DNA of 64,000 bases from Micromonospora sp. RHAY321 (lineage in GTDB: Bacteria; Actinomycetota; Actinomycetes; Mycobacteriales; Micromonosporaceae): positions 186,001 to 250,000 of the forward strand of contig NZ_JAMHIW010000003.1 in NCBI RefSeq assembly GCF_023896955.1, read 5' to 3'. The position numbers and the translations under genes are program-made. Below, in pieces: positions 32,795 through 41,492 of this stretch. Each line of letters starts with the position of its first letter. The stretch's first letter is position 1. Under the pieces are notes generated by a model. That model searched no databases. It was not told the origin of the DNA and saw only the letters and a program-made list of their open reading frames with translations.

Positions 32795-33292
32795 TCAGGG
32801 CAGCCGGCCCTGCTCGACGAGACGGGCGAACCTCTTCAGCGCCTGGGTGAGGCTGACCTTGGAACCGGGCCAGAGCACCGGCCACGCCAGCTGACCGGCC
32901 CGGCCGCCCGGCAGGTGGAACCACTCGTGCCAGACCACCTGGGTGCGGTCCCGGTCCATCTGGGTGCAGCGCAGCACACCCGGGCCGCGAAGGAGCTGGC
33001 CGCAGTGCACCACGCCGATCTCGTACGGCTCGTCGACCCGGACGACCCGCATCTCGTCGCGCAGCACGGCCGGGCCGAGCGTGGTCACCGCCTCGATCCG
33101 GCTGCCCTCGCGGCCGTCGCCCTCGACCACCCGCACGCGGGTGAACGGGATCCAGTCGGACTGGCGTTCCCAGGCCAGCAGCGCGGCGAAGACCCGCTGC
33201 GCCGGGGCTTCGACGATCACCGTGGCGGTCACCTCGCCGGCACCCGGTTGCGCCGCCTCGTGAAGATCGTCGGAGCCCTCCGGGCCGATCAC
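32795..33292 (-). CDS. SRPBCC (START-like) family protein
   Basis: A 165-residue protein of the polyketide cyclase/SRPBCC fold: VTATVIVEAPAQRVFAALL is the usual first strand-helix, WERQSDWIPFTRVRVVEGDGREG the next loop, and VVWHEWFHLPGG plus WPGSKVSLTQALKRFARLV the long C-terminal helix. The fold binds hydrophobic ligands; ligand unknown. GTG 33292 overlaps the stop of the DivIVA-like gene by four bases (GTGA), so translation is coupled. It may act on envelope or lipid-related molecules; this is only suggested by the neighbour. Confidence 0.82.
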   Translation of the reverse strand: MIGPEGSDDLHEAAQPGAGEVTATVIVEAPAQRVFAALLAWERQSDWIPFTRVRVVEGDGREGSRIEAVTTLGPAVLRDEMRVVRVDEPYEIGVVHCGQLLRGPGVLRCTQMDRDRTQVVWHEWFHLPGGRAGQLAWPVLWPGSKVSLTQALKRFARLVEQGRLP

Positions 33293-33915
33293 CCGCTCTC
33301 CGACCGCACCACCGCGCCGTGCTGGGCGCCGTCGCCGGCCGGCTCTCCGACGATCGGTGCCACGCCGTCGGAATCCGCGGGAGAGGACGTGGCATCGGGC
33401 AGCGGGTCGGTGCCGGCGGAGCCGGCATGGGCCGTGGTGGGCTCGCCGGTGGCCGGCGCCACGCCGTCGGAATCCGCAGGAGACGAGGTGGCGTCGGGAA
33501 GGGTGCCGGTGCCGGCCGAGCCGACCGGGGTCGCGTCGTCGCCGGTCGTCGCCGCGCCGGCGGACTGCTCACGGGCCTGGCGCAGCGCCTCGGCGTCGGT
33601 GGTGCGTCCCTCGCGCAACGCGGTGACCTCCGCCTCCAGCACGCCGATCAACTCGGCCTTGTAGCCGATGTCGTAGGCGGCTCGGCGCATCGCCTGATCG
33701 ACCTGGGCCATCCGGTACCCGCGCAGCGCGGTGTCGAAACGAACCTCGCCCACATCGGATTCCCGCAACGGCCGGCTGCCGGGCAGCGGCACGGCCTGCG
33801 AGTCCGGCTCGGCCGGCACCAGGCCGGGATCGCGGCCGCTGACCAGCACCGTCACGCCGAAGATCACCGCCGCGACGGTCAATGCCACGACCAGGAGGAG
33901 CAGAAGCTGACCCAT
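33289..33915 (-). CDS. Membrane-anchored DivIVA-domain protein with internal duplication
   Basis: A 208-residue protein: N-terminal helix (LLLLLVVALTVAAVIFGVTVLV, about 4-25), then the DivIVA-domain motif VGEVRFDTALRGYRMAQVDQ and a short coiled coil to about residue 105. Residues ~118-200 hold two copies of a 33-residue unit (core LPDATSSPADSDGVAP) 99 bases apart. DivIVA domains of this short form occur in actinomycete polar-growth or cell-wall proteins. In mycobacteria Rv1209, of the same type, is at the corresponding place beside tagA. The ATG at 33915 has no strong ribosome site. Confidence 0.82.
   Translation of the reverse strand: MGQLLLLLVVALTVAAVIFGVTVLVSGRDPGLVPAEPDSQAVPLPGSRPLRESDVGEVRFDTALRGYRMAQVDQAMRRAAYDIGYKAELIGVLEAEVTALREGRTTDAEALRQAREQSAGAATTGDDATPVGSAGTGTLPDATSSPADSDGVAPATGEPTTAHAGSAGTDPLPDATSSPADSDGVAPIVGEPAGDGAQHGAVVRSESG
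33356..33522 (-). repeat. Intragenic duplication in the DivIVA-like gene
   Basis: Two 68-base copies, 33356-33423 and 33455-33522, differ at only a few positions and lie 99 bases apart, in frame (33 codons). Each encodes the PDATSSPADSDGVAP unit. The near-identity of synonymous sites indicates a recent duplication. Confidence 0.85.
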
Positions 33916-34067
33916 GCACTGATCGTGGCATGGCGGCCGGCCGTGAGCGAGCCCACCACCCCGATCACGATCGGCCTCGACGCCCGACCGGCACACCTGT
34001 CGGCGGACCGGCTAGCGTCGGACCGGCCGGCGCTCGCGGCGACGGTGCGGATTCTCAGGAGGCGGGC

Positions 34068-34937
34068 ATGGCCGGGTCGCTTCGGCTGGGTGGGCGGACG
34101 TTCGCCCCCGGCGAGCTGGTGGTGATGGCGATCGTCAACCGCACCCCGGACTCGTTCTTCGACCGGGGCGCCACCTTCGCGGCGGACAGCGCGTTGCGCG
34201 CGGTCGAGCGGGCGGTGGACGAGGGCGCGGCGATCATCGACATCGGCGGGGTGAAGGCCGGGCCGGGCGTCGAGGTGGACGCCGCCGAGGAGATCCGGCG
34301 CACGGTGGACACCATCGCCGCCGTACGCGACGCGTTTCCGGACGTGGTCATCTCCATCGACACCTGGCGTGCCGAGGTGGCGGTGGAGGCCGTGGCGGCC
34401 GGCGCCGACCTGCTCAACGACACCTGGTCGGGTGCCGACCCCGCGCTGGCCCGGGTGGCCGCGCAGACCGGCGCCGGGCTGGTCTGCTCGCACGCCGGCG
34501 GATTGGTTCCGCGGACCCGACCGCACCGGGCCGCCTTCGACGACGTGGTCGCCGACGTGGTCGCGACGGTGACCGGGCTCGCCGAGCGCGCGGTGGCGGC
34601 GGGGGTACGCCCCGACGGGATCCTCATCGACCCGGCGCACGACTTCGGCAAGAACACCCGGCACTCCCTGGAGATCACCCGTCGGCTGGACGAGCTGACC
34701 GGCACGGGTTGGCCGCTGCTGGTGGCGCTCTCCAACAAGGACTTCATCGGCGAGACGCTGGACCTGCCGGTGATCGAGCGGCTGGAGGGGACTCTCGCCG
34801 CGACAGCGATCTCCGCCTGGCTGGGCGCCCGGGTGTTCCGGGCCCACCAGGTCGGGCCGACCCGCCGGGTGCTGGACATGGTCGCCTCGATCCGCGGTGA
34901 CCGGCCGCCCGCGGTGGCCCGACGGGGCCTGGCCTGA
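34068..34937 (+). CDS. folP2: Dihydropteroate synthase-like protein (FolP2 type)
   Basis: A 289-residue TIM-barrel protein of the DHPS family. VMAIVNRTPDSFFDRGATF is loop 1, DIGGVKAGPG replaces the canonical loop 2 GGESTRPG, and VISIDTWRAEVA, LLNDTWSG and ILIDPAHDFGKNTRHSLEI follow. Loss of the Thr-Arg pair of loop 2, which contacts the pABA or sulfonamide, marks the FolP2 paralog of actinomycetes, reported to lack classical synthase activity. AGGAGGCGGGC precedes ATG 34068. gpgS, adjacent in mycobacteria, is not present. Divergent from the DivIVA-like gene. Confidence 0.85.
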   Translation: MAGSLRLGGRTFAPGELVVMAIVNRTPDSFFDRGATFAADSALRAVERAVDEGAAIIDIGGVKAGPGVEVDAAEEIRRTVDTIAAVRDAFPDVVISIDTWRAEVAVEAVAAGADLLNDTWSGADPALARVAAQTGAGLVCSHAGGLVPRTRPHRAAFDDVVADVVATVTGLAERAVAAGVRPDGILIDPAHDFGKNTRHSLEITRRLDELTGTGWPLLVALSNKDFIGETLDLPVIERLEGTLAATAISAWLGARVFRAHQVGPTRRVLDMVASIRGDRPPAVARRGLA

Positions 34938-35004
34938 CCGGTCGTCGCCGCAACGGGCCGCGAACGGCCGGGCGGACCGGCACGATCGCCGGAGGCCGCG
35001 CCGG

Positions 35005-35382
35005 TCACGTCCAGCGCAGGATGTTCCTACGCCAGGCATAGAGGATGCCGAGTGCGAGCACCGCCACGAAGATCGCCATCTCCACCACCGTGACCAGGCC
35101 GAATCCCGGCCGGTCGAAGACCACGGCCCAGGGGAAGAGGAACACCGCCTCGACCGCGAACAGGACGTACAGGTAGGCGTAGACGTAGTAGCGGATCTGC
35201 ATCTGCGCCCAGTCCGCCCCGACCGGGTCGAGCCCGCACTCGTAGCTGGTCCGCTTGCCGACCGGATCAGCCGGACGGGCAGGACGTAACACCCGGTTGG
35301 CCGAGAACGCCGTAATGAAGAACAGAACGCTGGCGAGCAGCAGGAGCCCGAGCGTGGCGTACGAGCCCAGGTATCCGGTCAC
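35005..35382 (-). CDS. nuoA: NADH-quinone oxidoreductase subunit A (orphan)
   Basis: A 125-residue NuoA with three membrane helices. The signature loop is KRTSYECGLDPVGADWAQMQIRYYVYA (given in parts: YECGLDPVG, RYYVYAYLYVLFAVEAVFLFP), with the conserved Cys that changes accessibility during complex I turnover. No nuoB or other complex I gene is adjacent on either side. It begins at GTG 35382. A related partial second nuo cluster lies beside korAB in Streptomyces, which would explain this lone subunit so close to korAB here; that comparison is from memory. Confidence 0.9.
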   Translation of the reverse strand: MTGYLGSYATLGLLLLASVLFFITAFSANRVLRPARPADPVGKRTSYECGLDPVGADWAQMQIRYYVYAYLYVLFAVEAVFLFPWAVVFDRPGFGLVTVVEMAIFVAVLALGILYAWRRNILRWT

Positions 35383-35509
35383 GTCCGGAGCCTACCGCCC
35401 GCCCGGAAAGGCCGTCTCAAACACGTTACGGATTTGTTTCCGGCTGGGACTAGTGCACCAGGGCAACTGTTATCGAATATTGGACTCTCACCATGTCACC
35501 GGAGGACAG

Positions 35510-36943
35510 ATGGCCCGCGTGAAGGCAACGCCCGGTCACCGGGCGGGGTGGCGTCCCACTCCCCTGCTGGCGACCTCGCTCGCGCTCGGCCTGCTCGCGG
35601 CACTCGCCGTGGGGCCGGCCTGGGCCAGCGCCGCGCTGCCCGAGGCCACCCCGGTCGCGGGGGTGACCGACCCGGCGACGGAGCCCGAGCCGGACCCCGA
35701 GACAACCCCGGCGGAGGAGCCCACCCCGACCGACGAGCCGGGTGGTGATCCAGAGCCGACCGACCCGGCACCGGAGACCACCGCGCCACCGCCGGAGACG
35801 ACGCCCCCGGCCCCGGTGACCACCGCGCCGGACGTGCCACCGGCACCGACCACCACCGCTCCCGGCCCGGGCGCCACCAGCCGCCCACCCACCCCCCGGC
35901 CGCCGGTGCCCCCGGTCCGCCCACCGGCGCCGGGCCCGGAGGCGCCACCGCCGAACCCGCTCGGCGTGCAGGTCACCACCGAGGACGTCACCGTCACCGG
36001 CGCGTACTGGAACGCGGCCAGCACGATCACCACGCTGCGGGTCACGGTGACCAACACCGGCATCGCCGCCCAGCGGATCCGACTGTCGTACCGGCTGCCC
36101 GAGGGTCTGACCGACGCCGGGACGAAGGGATGCGCCGCCACCGGCCTCCGCGCGTACCGCTGCGGGGCGTGGACAACCGCTCCGGGCGCCCGGTTCAGCA
36201 GCCTGCTCCGGCTGCGGGTCGCCGGCAACGCCTGGCGGCAGATGCCGCTCAGCGGATCCGTGCAGGTGGCCGCGGAAGCGCCGGGAGTGGCCGGCGAGGC
36301 GACCGACGACCAGGGCTTCGCGGTGCTCTTCCCGCCCGGGCCGCCGGTTTCGGGGATCTCGCTCGACGCCGACGAGGTGGCCTTCGACATCAGCGGCGCA
36401 CCGAGCACCCTCACGGTCCGGCTGGGCAACACCGGCGAGGCGGACGCGGCCGGCCAGGTCGAGGTGGTCCTGCCGGCCGGCGTGAGCGTGCCGACCCCAC
36501 CGGCCGGCTGCGTGGCGGTCGACACCACCCGAACCCGCTGCGACGCCGGCTCCGTGGCGGCGGGCAGGACCGTCGAGCTGCGGCTGCCGGTTGAGGCGAC
36601 GCCGCAGGCCCAGCGGGAGGCGCCGCTGTCCGGTGCCGTGATCGGCCAGCTCGACCCGCGCAGAGGCTCGACCCGGCAGGTCCAGATGAGCTTCCGGATC
36701 ACCGCGGCGGCCGCGCTGGCCACCCCGGTCGTCTCACCGCCCGCGCCGACCGGCTCCCAGGGCGTGCTGTCCGGAGGGGGTGCCTCCCACGACGGCCCGA
36801 TGGCCTCCGTGGAACGCACCGCGGCCATCCTGATCGGGGTCTCCGCCCTGCTGGTGGTGCTGGCCCTGGTGCTGGCCACCACCTCGCTGCGTCGCCGGCT
36901 CAGCGACCGGGTGGCCGGGCCGACCGCCGCGCCCACCGACTGA
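35510..36943 (+). CDS. Secreted, Pro/Thr-rich surface protein with C-terminal membrane anchor
   Basis: A 477-residue exported protein. Signal peptide about 1-43 (LLATSLALGLLAALAVGPAWASA), then ~100 residues of Pro/Thr/Glu-rich spacer, two beta-sandwich repeats of the DUF11/CARDB type (VTVTGAYWNAASTITTLRVT; ISLDADEVAFDISGAPSTL), each with a Cys pair (CAATGLRAYRC, CVAVDTTRTRC), a Ser/Pro linker and a C-terminal helix (AAILIGVSALLVVLALVLATT) with an Arg-rich cytoplasmic tail. No LPXTG sortase motif. GGAGGACAG precedes ATG 35510. Likely cell-wall spanning; function unknown. Confidence 0.8.
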   Translation: MARVKATPGHRAGWRPTPLLATSLALGLLAALAVGPAWASAALPEATPVAGVTDPATEPEPDPETTPAEEPTPTDEPGGDPEPTDPAPETTAPPPETTPPAPVTTAPDVPPAPTTTAPGPGATSRPPTPRPPVPPVRPPAPGPEAPPPNPLGVQVTTEDVTVTGAYWNAASTITTLRVTVTNTGIAAQRIRLSYRLPEGLTDAGTKGCAATGLRAYRCGAWTTAPGARFSSLLRLRVAGNAWRQMPLSGSVQVAAEAPGVAGEATDDQGFAVLFPPGPPVSGISLDADEVAFDISGAPSTLTVRLGNTGEADAAGQVEVVLPAGVSVPTPPAGCVAVDTTRTRCDAGSVAAGRTVELRLPVEATPQAQREAPLSGAVIGQLDPRRGSTRQVQMSFRITAAAALATPVVSPPAPTGSQGVLSGGGASHDGPMASVERTAAILIGVSALLVVLALVLATTSLRRRLSDRVAGPTAAPTD

Positions 36944-37316
36944 CCAGTGCGACACCCGCCAGCCGGCCTACAAGGTGGCCGGCGGGACGTCGACGGTGAT
37001 CTGGATTACGGCGGGCCGGGTGAAACACCGCAATACAGCCCAATTCCCCGCCGGATCCGGTCCCAGTCGGCGGACCTCCAGGGAGGGTCGGGGGCCCATT
37101 CGACGTAGGCTCTCAGGTGAGGAACGACAGCGGACCGGACCGGCCTGGGGCGGTGCGTTGCAGCGTTGCGTCAAGGAGGTCCCGTGGCCGGGCAAGGCGA
37201 GGTCACCATGATGTTCAGCCGGCCGCGCGACCGCGCGCAGCGGAGCGAGGTGCAGGCGTGAACGCGAGGAGTGAGCCGGTTTTGCGAGCCCCGCAGTCGC
37301 GAACGAAGGTGGCACA
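36944..37316 (+). other. 373-base leader region of korAB
   Basis: No gene recognised. The left end contains the terminator of the surface-protein gene (36955-36986). The rest is presumably the korA promoter and untranslated leader. Short frames in it have no ribosome site or similarity; the strand is GC-rich with no riboswitch motif that I can identify. Confidence 0.5.
36955..36986 (+). terminator. Hairpin after the surface-protein gene
   Basis: CCCGCC-AG-CCGGCC (36955-36968) pairs with GGCCGGCGGG (36977-36986) apart from a bulge of a few bases, 11 bases after the stop codon. Confidence 0.6.
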
Positions 37317-39164
37317 GTGACCAAGCAGATCCGTCAACTCGACCGGGTGGTCATCCGGTTCGCCGGTGACTCCGGCGACGGCATGCAGCTGACCGGCGAC
37401 CGGTTCACCTCGGAGACGGCGCAGCTCGGCAACGACATCTCCACGCTGCCCAACTTCCCCGCCGAGATCCGCGCTCCTGCCGGCACCCTGCCCGGCGTGT
37501 CGAGCTTCCAGGTGCACTTCGCCGACTACGACATCCTCACCCCGGGCGACGCGCCCAACGTGCTGGTGGCGATGAACCCGGCGGCACTCAAGGCCAACCT
37601 GGCCGACCTGCCGCGCGGCGCGGACATCATCGTCAACACCGACGAGTTCACCAAGCGCAGCCTGGCCAAGGTCGGCTACCAGACCAGCCCGCTCGACGAC
37701 GGCTCGCTGGCCGGCTACGTCGTGCACCCGGTGGCGCTGACCTCGATGACGGTCGGCGCGCTCGCCACCCACGAGGTGTCCAAGAAGGACGCCGAGCGGT
37801 CGAAAAACATGTTCGCCCTCGGCCTGCTCTCCTGGATGTACTCCCGGCCGTACGAGTCGACGCTGCGCTTCCTGGAGCGCAAGTTCGCGGCGCGCCCGGA
37901 GCTGGTGGCGGCGAACGTGGCCGCCTTCCGGGCCGGCTGGAACTTCGGCGAGACCACCGAGGACTTCGCGGTCCGCTACGAGGTCAAGCCGGCGAAGATG
38001 CAGCCGGGCACCTACCGCAACATCACCGGCAACGCGGCACTCTCGCTGGGCCTGGTCGCCGCCGGGGTCCGCTCCGGGCTGCCGGTCTTCCTCGGGGCGT
38101 ACCCGATCACGCCGGCGTCGGACATCCTGCACGAGCTGAGCAAGCACAAGCGTTTCGGCGTGCTCACCATGCAGGCGGAGGACGAGATCGCCGCGGTCGG
38201 CGCCGCGCTGGGGGCGTCGTACGGCGGTTCGCTCGGTGTGACCACCACCAGCGGTCCGGGTGTGGCGCTCAAGAGCGAGACGATCTCCCTGGCGGTGGCG
38301 CTGGAGCTGCCCCTGGTGATCGTGGACGTGCAGCGCGCCGGCCCGTCCACGGGCATGCCGACCAAGACCGAGCAGGCCGACCTCAACATGGCGCTCTACG
38401 GCCGGCACGGCGAGGCGCCCGTCGCCGTGATCGCGCCCCGGTCACCGTCGGACTGCTTCTTCGCCGCGCTGGAGGCGGCGCGAATCGCGCTGACCTACCG
38501 CACGCCGGTCATCCTGCTATCGGACAACTACGTCGCCAACGGCTCCGAGCCCTGGCTGCTGCCCGACGTCGAGTCCCTGCCGGACCTGCGGGTGGAGTTC
38601 GCCTCCGAGCCCAACGGCGAGGACGGCACCACCTTCCTGCCCTACCTCCGCGACCCGGAGACGCTGGCCCGACCGTGGGCGATCCCGGGCACGGCGGGCC
38701 TGGAGCACCGGATCGGCGGGCTGGAGAAGGCCGACAAGACCGGCGACATCTCCTACGACCCGGCCAACCACGACTTCATGGTGCGCACCCGGGCTGCCCG
38801 GATCGAGACCATCCCGGTGCCGGACATCGAGGTGGAGGACCCGGACGGCGACGCCCGGGTGCTGGTGCTCGGCTGGGGCTCGACGTACGGCCCGATCGGT
38901 GCGGCGTGCCGAGGGATCCGCCAGCGTGGCCTGTCCATCGCCCAGGCGCACCTGCGGCACCTGGCCCCGATGCCGGCCAACCTCGGTGAGGTTCTGCGCT
39001 CCTACGACCGGGTGGTCATTCCGGAGATGAACCTGGGCCAGCTCGCCCACGTCATCCGGGCCCGCTACCTGGTCGACGCGATCAGCTACAACCAGGTCCG
39101 CGGCCTGCCGTTCACGTCCACGGAGCTGGAGACGACGCTGGAAGAGGTGCTGAAGAATGTCTGA
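37317..39164 (+). CDS. korA: 2-oxoacid:ferredoxin oxidoreductase, alpha subunit (KorA)
   Basis: A 615-residue fused gamma-alpha subunit. The gamma-like domain (1-190) begins VVIRFAGDSGDGMQLTGDRF; the alpha domain contains LGAYPITPASDILHELSKHK, MQAEDEIAAVGAALGASYGG and TTTSGPGVALKSETISLAV. It oxidatively decarboxylates 2-oxoglutarate (or pyruvate) with CoA, passing electrons to ferredoxin. GTG 37317 has GAAGGTGG upstream. The next gene, korB, overlaps by eight bases. The pair is the usual actinomycete alternative to the 2-oxoglutarate dehydrogenase complex. Confidence 0.93.
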   Translation: MTKQIRQLDRVVIRFAGDSGDGMQLTGDRFTSETAQLGNDISTLPNFPAEIRAPAGTLPGVSSFQVHFADYDILTPGDAPNVLVAMNPAALKANLADLPRGADIIVNTDEFTKRSLAKVGYQTSPLDDGSLAGYVVHPVALTSMTVGALATHEVSKKDAERSKNMFALGLLSWMYSRPYESTLRFLERKFAARPELVAANVAAFRAGWNFGETTEDFAVRYEVKPAKMQPGTYRNITGNAALSLGLVAAGVRSGLPVFLGAYPITPASDILHELSKHKRFGVLTMQAEDEIAAVGAALGASYGGSLGVTTTSGPGVALKSETISLAVALELPLVIVDVQRAGPSTGMPTKTEQADLNMALYGRHGEAPVAVIAPRSPSDCFFAALEAARIALTYRTPVILLSDNYVANGSEPWLLPDVESLPDLRVEFASEPNGEDGTTFLPYLRDPETLARPWAIPGTAGLEHRIGGLEKADKTGDISYDPANHDFMVRTRAARIETIPVPDIEVEDPDGDARVLVLGWGSTYGPIGAACRGIRQRGLSIAQAHLRHLAPMPANLGEVLRSYDRVVIPEMNLGQLAHVIRARYLVDAISYNQVRGLPFTSTELETTLEEVLKNV

Positions 39165-40191
39165 GCCCGTCGCCCTCAAGCTGACCGCCAAGGACTTCAA
39201 GTCCGACCAGGAGGTCCGCTGGTGCCCCGGCTGCGGTGACTACGCCATCCTGGCCGCCATCCAGCAGTTCATGCCCGAGTTGAACATCCCTCGGGAGCGG
39301 ACGGTCTTCGTCTCCGGGATCGGCTGCTCGTCCCGCTTCCCGTACTACATGAACACGTACGGGATGCACTCGATCCACGGTCGCGCCCCGGCGATCGCCA
39401 CCGGCCTCTCGGTGTCCCGGCCCGACCTGTCGGTCTGGGTGGTCACCGGTGACGGTGACGCGCTCTCCATCGGCGGCAACCACCTGATCCACGCGCTGCG
39501 GCGCAACGTCAACCTCAAGATCCTGCTGTTCAACAACCGGATCTACGGGCTGACGAAGGGGCAGTACTCGCCCACCTCCGAGGTCGGCAAGATCACCAAG
39601 TCGACTCCGGCCGGTTCGGCGGACGCCCCGTTCAACCCGCTCTCCCTCGCCCTCGGCGCGGAGGCCAGCTTCGTCGGCCGGACCATCGACTCCGACCGCA
39701 AGCACCTGCAGTCGGTGCTGCGGGCGGCCGCCGAGCACCAGGGTTCGGCGTTCGTGGAGATCTACCAGAACTGCAACATCTTCAACGACGGGGCGTTCGA
39801 CCAGCTCAAGGATCCGGGCACCCGGGACGACTACCTGATCCGCCTGGAGCACGGGCAGCCGATCACCTTCGGCACCGACGGGCGGTTCTGCGTGGTGCAC
39901 CCGCCGGGCGGGTTCGGCCTGGAGGTCCGGGAGACCAGTTCGGTCCGCCCGGAGGAGATCGTCGTGCACGACGCGACGGTCGCCGACCCGGCGTACGCCT
40001 TCGCGCTGTCCCGGCTGCCCGGTCTGGACCTGCGCAACACCCCGATCGGGGTCTTCCGCTCGGTGGACCGGCCCTCGTACGACAGCGTGGTGCAGAGCCA
40101 GCTCGCCGCCGCCAAGGCGAAGGTCACGGAGACTCCCGAGCAGCAGCTCGCCGGCCTGTTGGGCAGCGGCGACACCTGGACGATCATCTGA
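39157..40191 (+). CDS. korB: 2-oxoacid:ferredoxin oxidoreductase, beta subunit (KorB)
   Basis: A 344-residue TPP-binding subunit. RWCPGCGDYAIL holds the first two cluster cysteines, FVSGIGCSSRFPYYMNTYG the next, and VVTGDGDALSIGGNHLIHALRRN is the TPP/Mg site (GDGDAxSIG). ILLFNNRIYGLTKGQYSPTS and the C-terminal HPPGGFGLE region are typical. It supplies thiamine diphosphate and a 4Fe-4S cluster to the KorAB complex. The ATG sits eight bases inside korA, giving coupled, equal production. A strong bidirectional terminator follows. Confidence 0.93.
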   Translation: MSEPVALKLTAKDFKSDQEVRWCPGCGDYAILAAIQQFMPELNIPRERTVFVSGIGCSSRFPYYMNTYGMHSIHGRAPAIATGLSVSRPDLSVWVVTGDGDALSIGGNHLIHALRRNVNLKILLFNNRIYGLTKGQYSPTSEVGKITKSTPAGSADAPFNPLSLALGAEASFVGRTIDSDRKHLQSVLRAAAEHQGSAFVEIYQNCNIFNDGAFDQLKDPGTRDDYLIRLEHGQPITFGTDGRFCVVHPPGGFGLEVRETSSVRPEEIVVHDATVADPAYAFALSRLPGLDLRNTPIGVFRSVDRPSYDSVVQSQLAAAKAKVTETPEQQLAGLLGSGDTWTII

Positions 40192-40203
40192 CCCGTACGG
40201 CAT

Positions 40204-40245
40204 GACGAGAGCGGCCGTCCCCTGGTGGGGGCGGCCGCTCTCGTC
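40204..40245. terminator. Strong bidirectional terminator after korB
   Basis: A perfect 14-base inverted repeat (40204-40217 and 40232-40245) with an additional inner CCCC/GGGG pairing that leaves a TGGT loop. It separates korB from the convergent azoreductase gene. Confidence 0.9.
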
Positions 40246-40259
40246 GTGTGTGCTGCTGC

Positions 40260-40904
40260 TCAGCGCTGGGCGGAGGCGGGCAACCAGAGGTTGTCGATCT
40301 CCTTCTCGGCCGCCGCGAGGCTCGCCTCGTGCAGCGGGATCAGGTCGGCCATCGCCGGAACCTCGGGGGCGAGGGTCAGCTCGGTGGTGATGAAGCGCGG
40401 CTCCAGGCCGGTCATCGAGAGGCCGTGCGGGAGCCATGGCTCGGCGTGGTCCCAGCCGTTGCGGGGCGCGCCCTCGCCGTAGCCGCCACCTCGGGTGGCC
40501 AGCACGACGAACTCCCGTCCGCCGAGCAGGCCCTCCTGGCCGGCCGGGTCGTAGGCCAACCCGGGCAGGATCAGGTGGTCGACCCAGGCCTTGACGCTGC
40601 TCGGTGGGCCGTAGTTGTAGAGCGGCAGCCCGAGCAGCACCACGTCGGCCTGCTGCACCTCGCGGACCAGCCGCTCGCTGAGTTCCCACGACTCGCGCTG
40701 CGCCGGGGTGTGCTGGTCGGTTGGCGTCATCCGGGCCAGGCCACTCGCCGCGTCCAGGTGCGGCAGCGGCTCGGCGCCCAGGTCACGGTAGGTCACCACG
40801 CCGTCCGGGTGGGCGGCCCGCCAGGTGGCGACCGCGCGGGCGGTGAGCCGGCGGCTGACCGACCAGTCGCCGCGGATGCTCGAATCGATATGCAGCAGGT
40901 TCAT
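40260..40904 (-). CDS. azoR: FMN-dependent NADH-azoreductase family protein (AzoR/AcpD)
   Basis: A 214-residue flavodoxin-fold quinone reductase. The FMN phosphate loop is HIDSSIRGDWSVSRRL, followed by LLGLPLYNYGPPSSVKAWVD and VLATRGGGYGEG, as in AzoR. It reduces quinones and azo compounds with NAD(P)H via two-electron transfer. Two adjacent ATGs follow GGAGGAGTA; 40904 has the better spacing. Divergent from a MarR-type gene, with only about 80 bases between, so the MarR protein likely controls both genes; azoreductase-MarR pairs respond to quinone-type electrophiles. Confidence 0.87.
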   Translation of the reverse strand: MNLLHIDSSIRGDWSVSRRLTARAVATWRAAHPDGVVTYRDLGAEPLPHLDAASGLARMTPTDQHTPAQRESWELSERLVREVQQADVVLLGLPLYNYGPPSSVKAWVDHLILPGLAYDPAGQEGLLGGREFVVLATRGGGYGEGAPRNGWDHAEPWLPHGLSMTGLEPRFITTELTLAPEVPAMADLIPLHEASLAAAEKEIDNLWLPASAQR

Positions 40905-40986
40905 CATTACTCCTCCAAGGATCGTCTGTGTAGCACCAACCATTTATAGCAGGCCGATGTTTCGTCGACTGGGTAGACTGGGTCAC

Positions 40987-41475
40987 ATGTCCGCCCAGCC
41001 GCTCGTTCCGTCGGAGCACCGCTCGGGCGCGCTACTGGACCATCTGGCCCGGCGCATGCGGCTGCGATCGGAGTCGGTGCTGGCGCCACTCGGCCTGCGG
41101 CCACGGCATCTGGTTGCGCTCACCGTGCTGCGAGACGGCGACGGAATCAGCCAACAGGCGCTCGCCAGCACCCTGGAGATGGACAGCACCAACATCGTGG
41201 GGCTGCTGAACGACCTGGAGGCGAAGCAGCTGATCGAGCGGCGGCGCTCGCCCGAGGACCGTCGCCGGCACGTCGTCGAGCTGACCGAGGATGGGGCGAA
41301 ACGCCTCAACGAGGCCGAATGTGCCCTCGCCGGTGCCGAAAACGAGGTTTTGGGAGCACTGGAGCCCGCCGACAGGGAGAGGCTCTACCTACTGCTCCGG
41401 CAGGCCGCCACCGGGACGACGGTCATCTGCAGCACGGCGATTCACGAGGACGAGACGTCCTCCGACACCTGCTGA
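40987..41475 (+). CDS. MarR-family transcriptional regulator
   Basis: A 162-residue MarR protein with winged helix: RPRHLVALTVLRDGDGISQ, the recognition helix region LASTLEMDSTNIVGLLNDLEAK and the wing RRRSPEDRRRHVVELTEDG, then the C-terminal dimerisation helix. It most likely represses the divergent azoreductase gene and itself. ATG 40987 begins the family-like part; an earlier ATG at 40957 would add ten residues. Cys residues at its C-terminus (VICSTAI, SSDTC) could sense electrophiles, but this is only a possibility. Confidence 0.87.
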   Translation: MSAQPLVPSEHRSGALLDHLARRMRLRSESVLAPLGLRPRHLVALTVLRDGDGISQQALASTLEMDSTNIVGLLNDLEAKQLIERRRSPEDRRRHVVELTEDGAKRLNEAECALAGAENEVLGALEPADRERLYLLLRQAATGTTVICSTAIHEDETSSDTC

Positions 41476-41476
41476 C

Positions 41477-41492
41477 GCCGCCGGGGGGCGGC
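41477..41492. terminator. Small GC hairpin between convergent genes
   Basis: GCCGCC and GGCGGC around GGGG, in the 17-base gap between the MarR gene and the channel gene. Weak evidence only. Confidence 0.35.
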
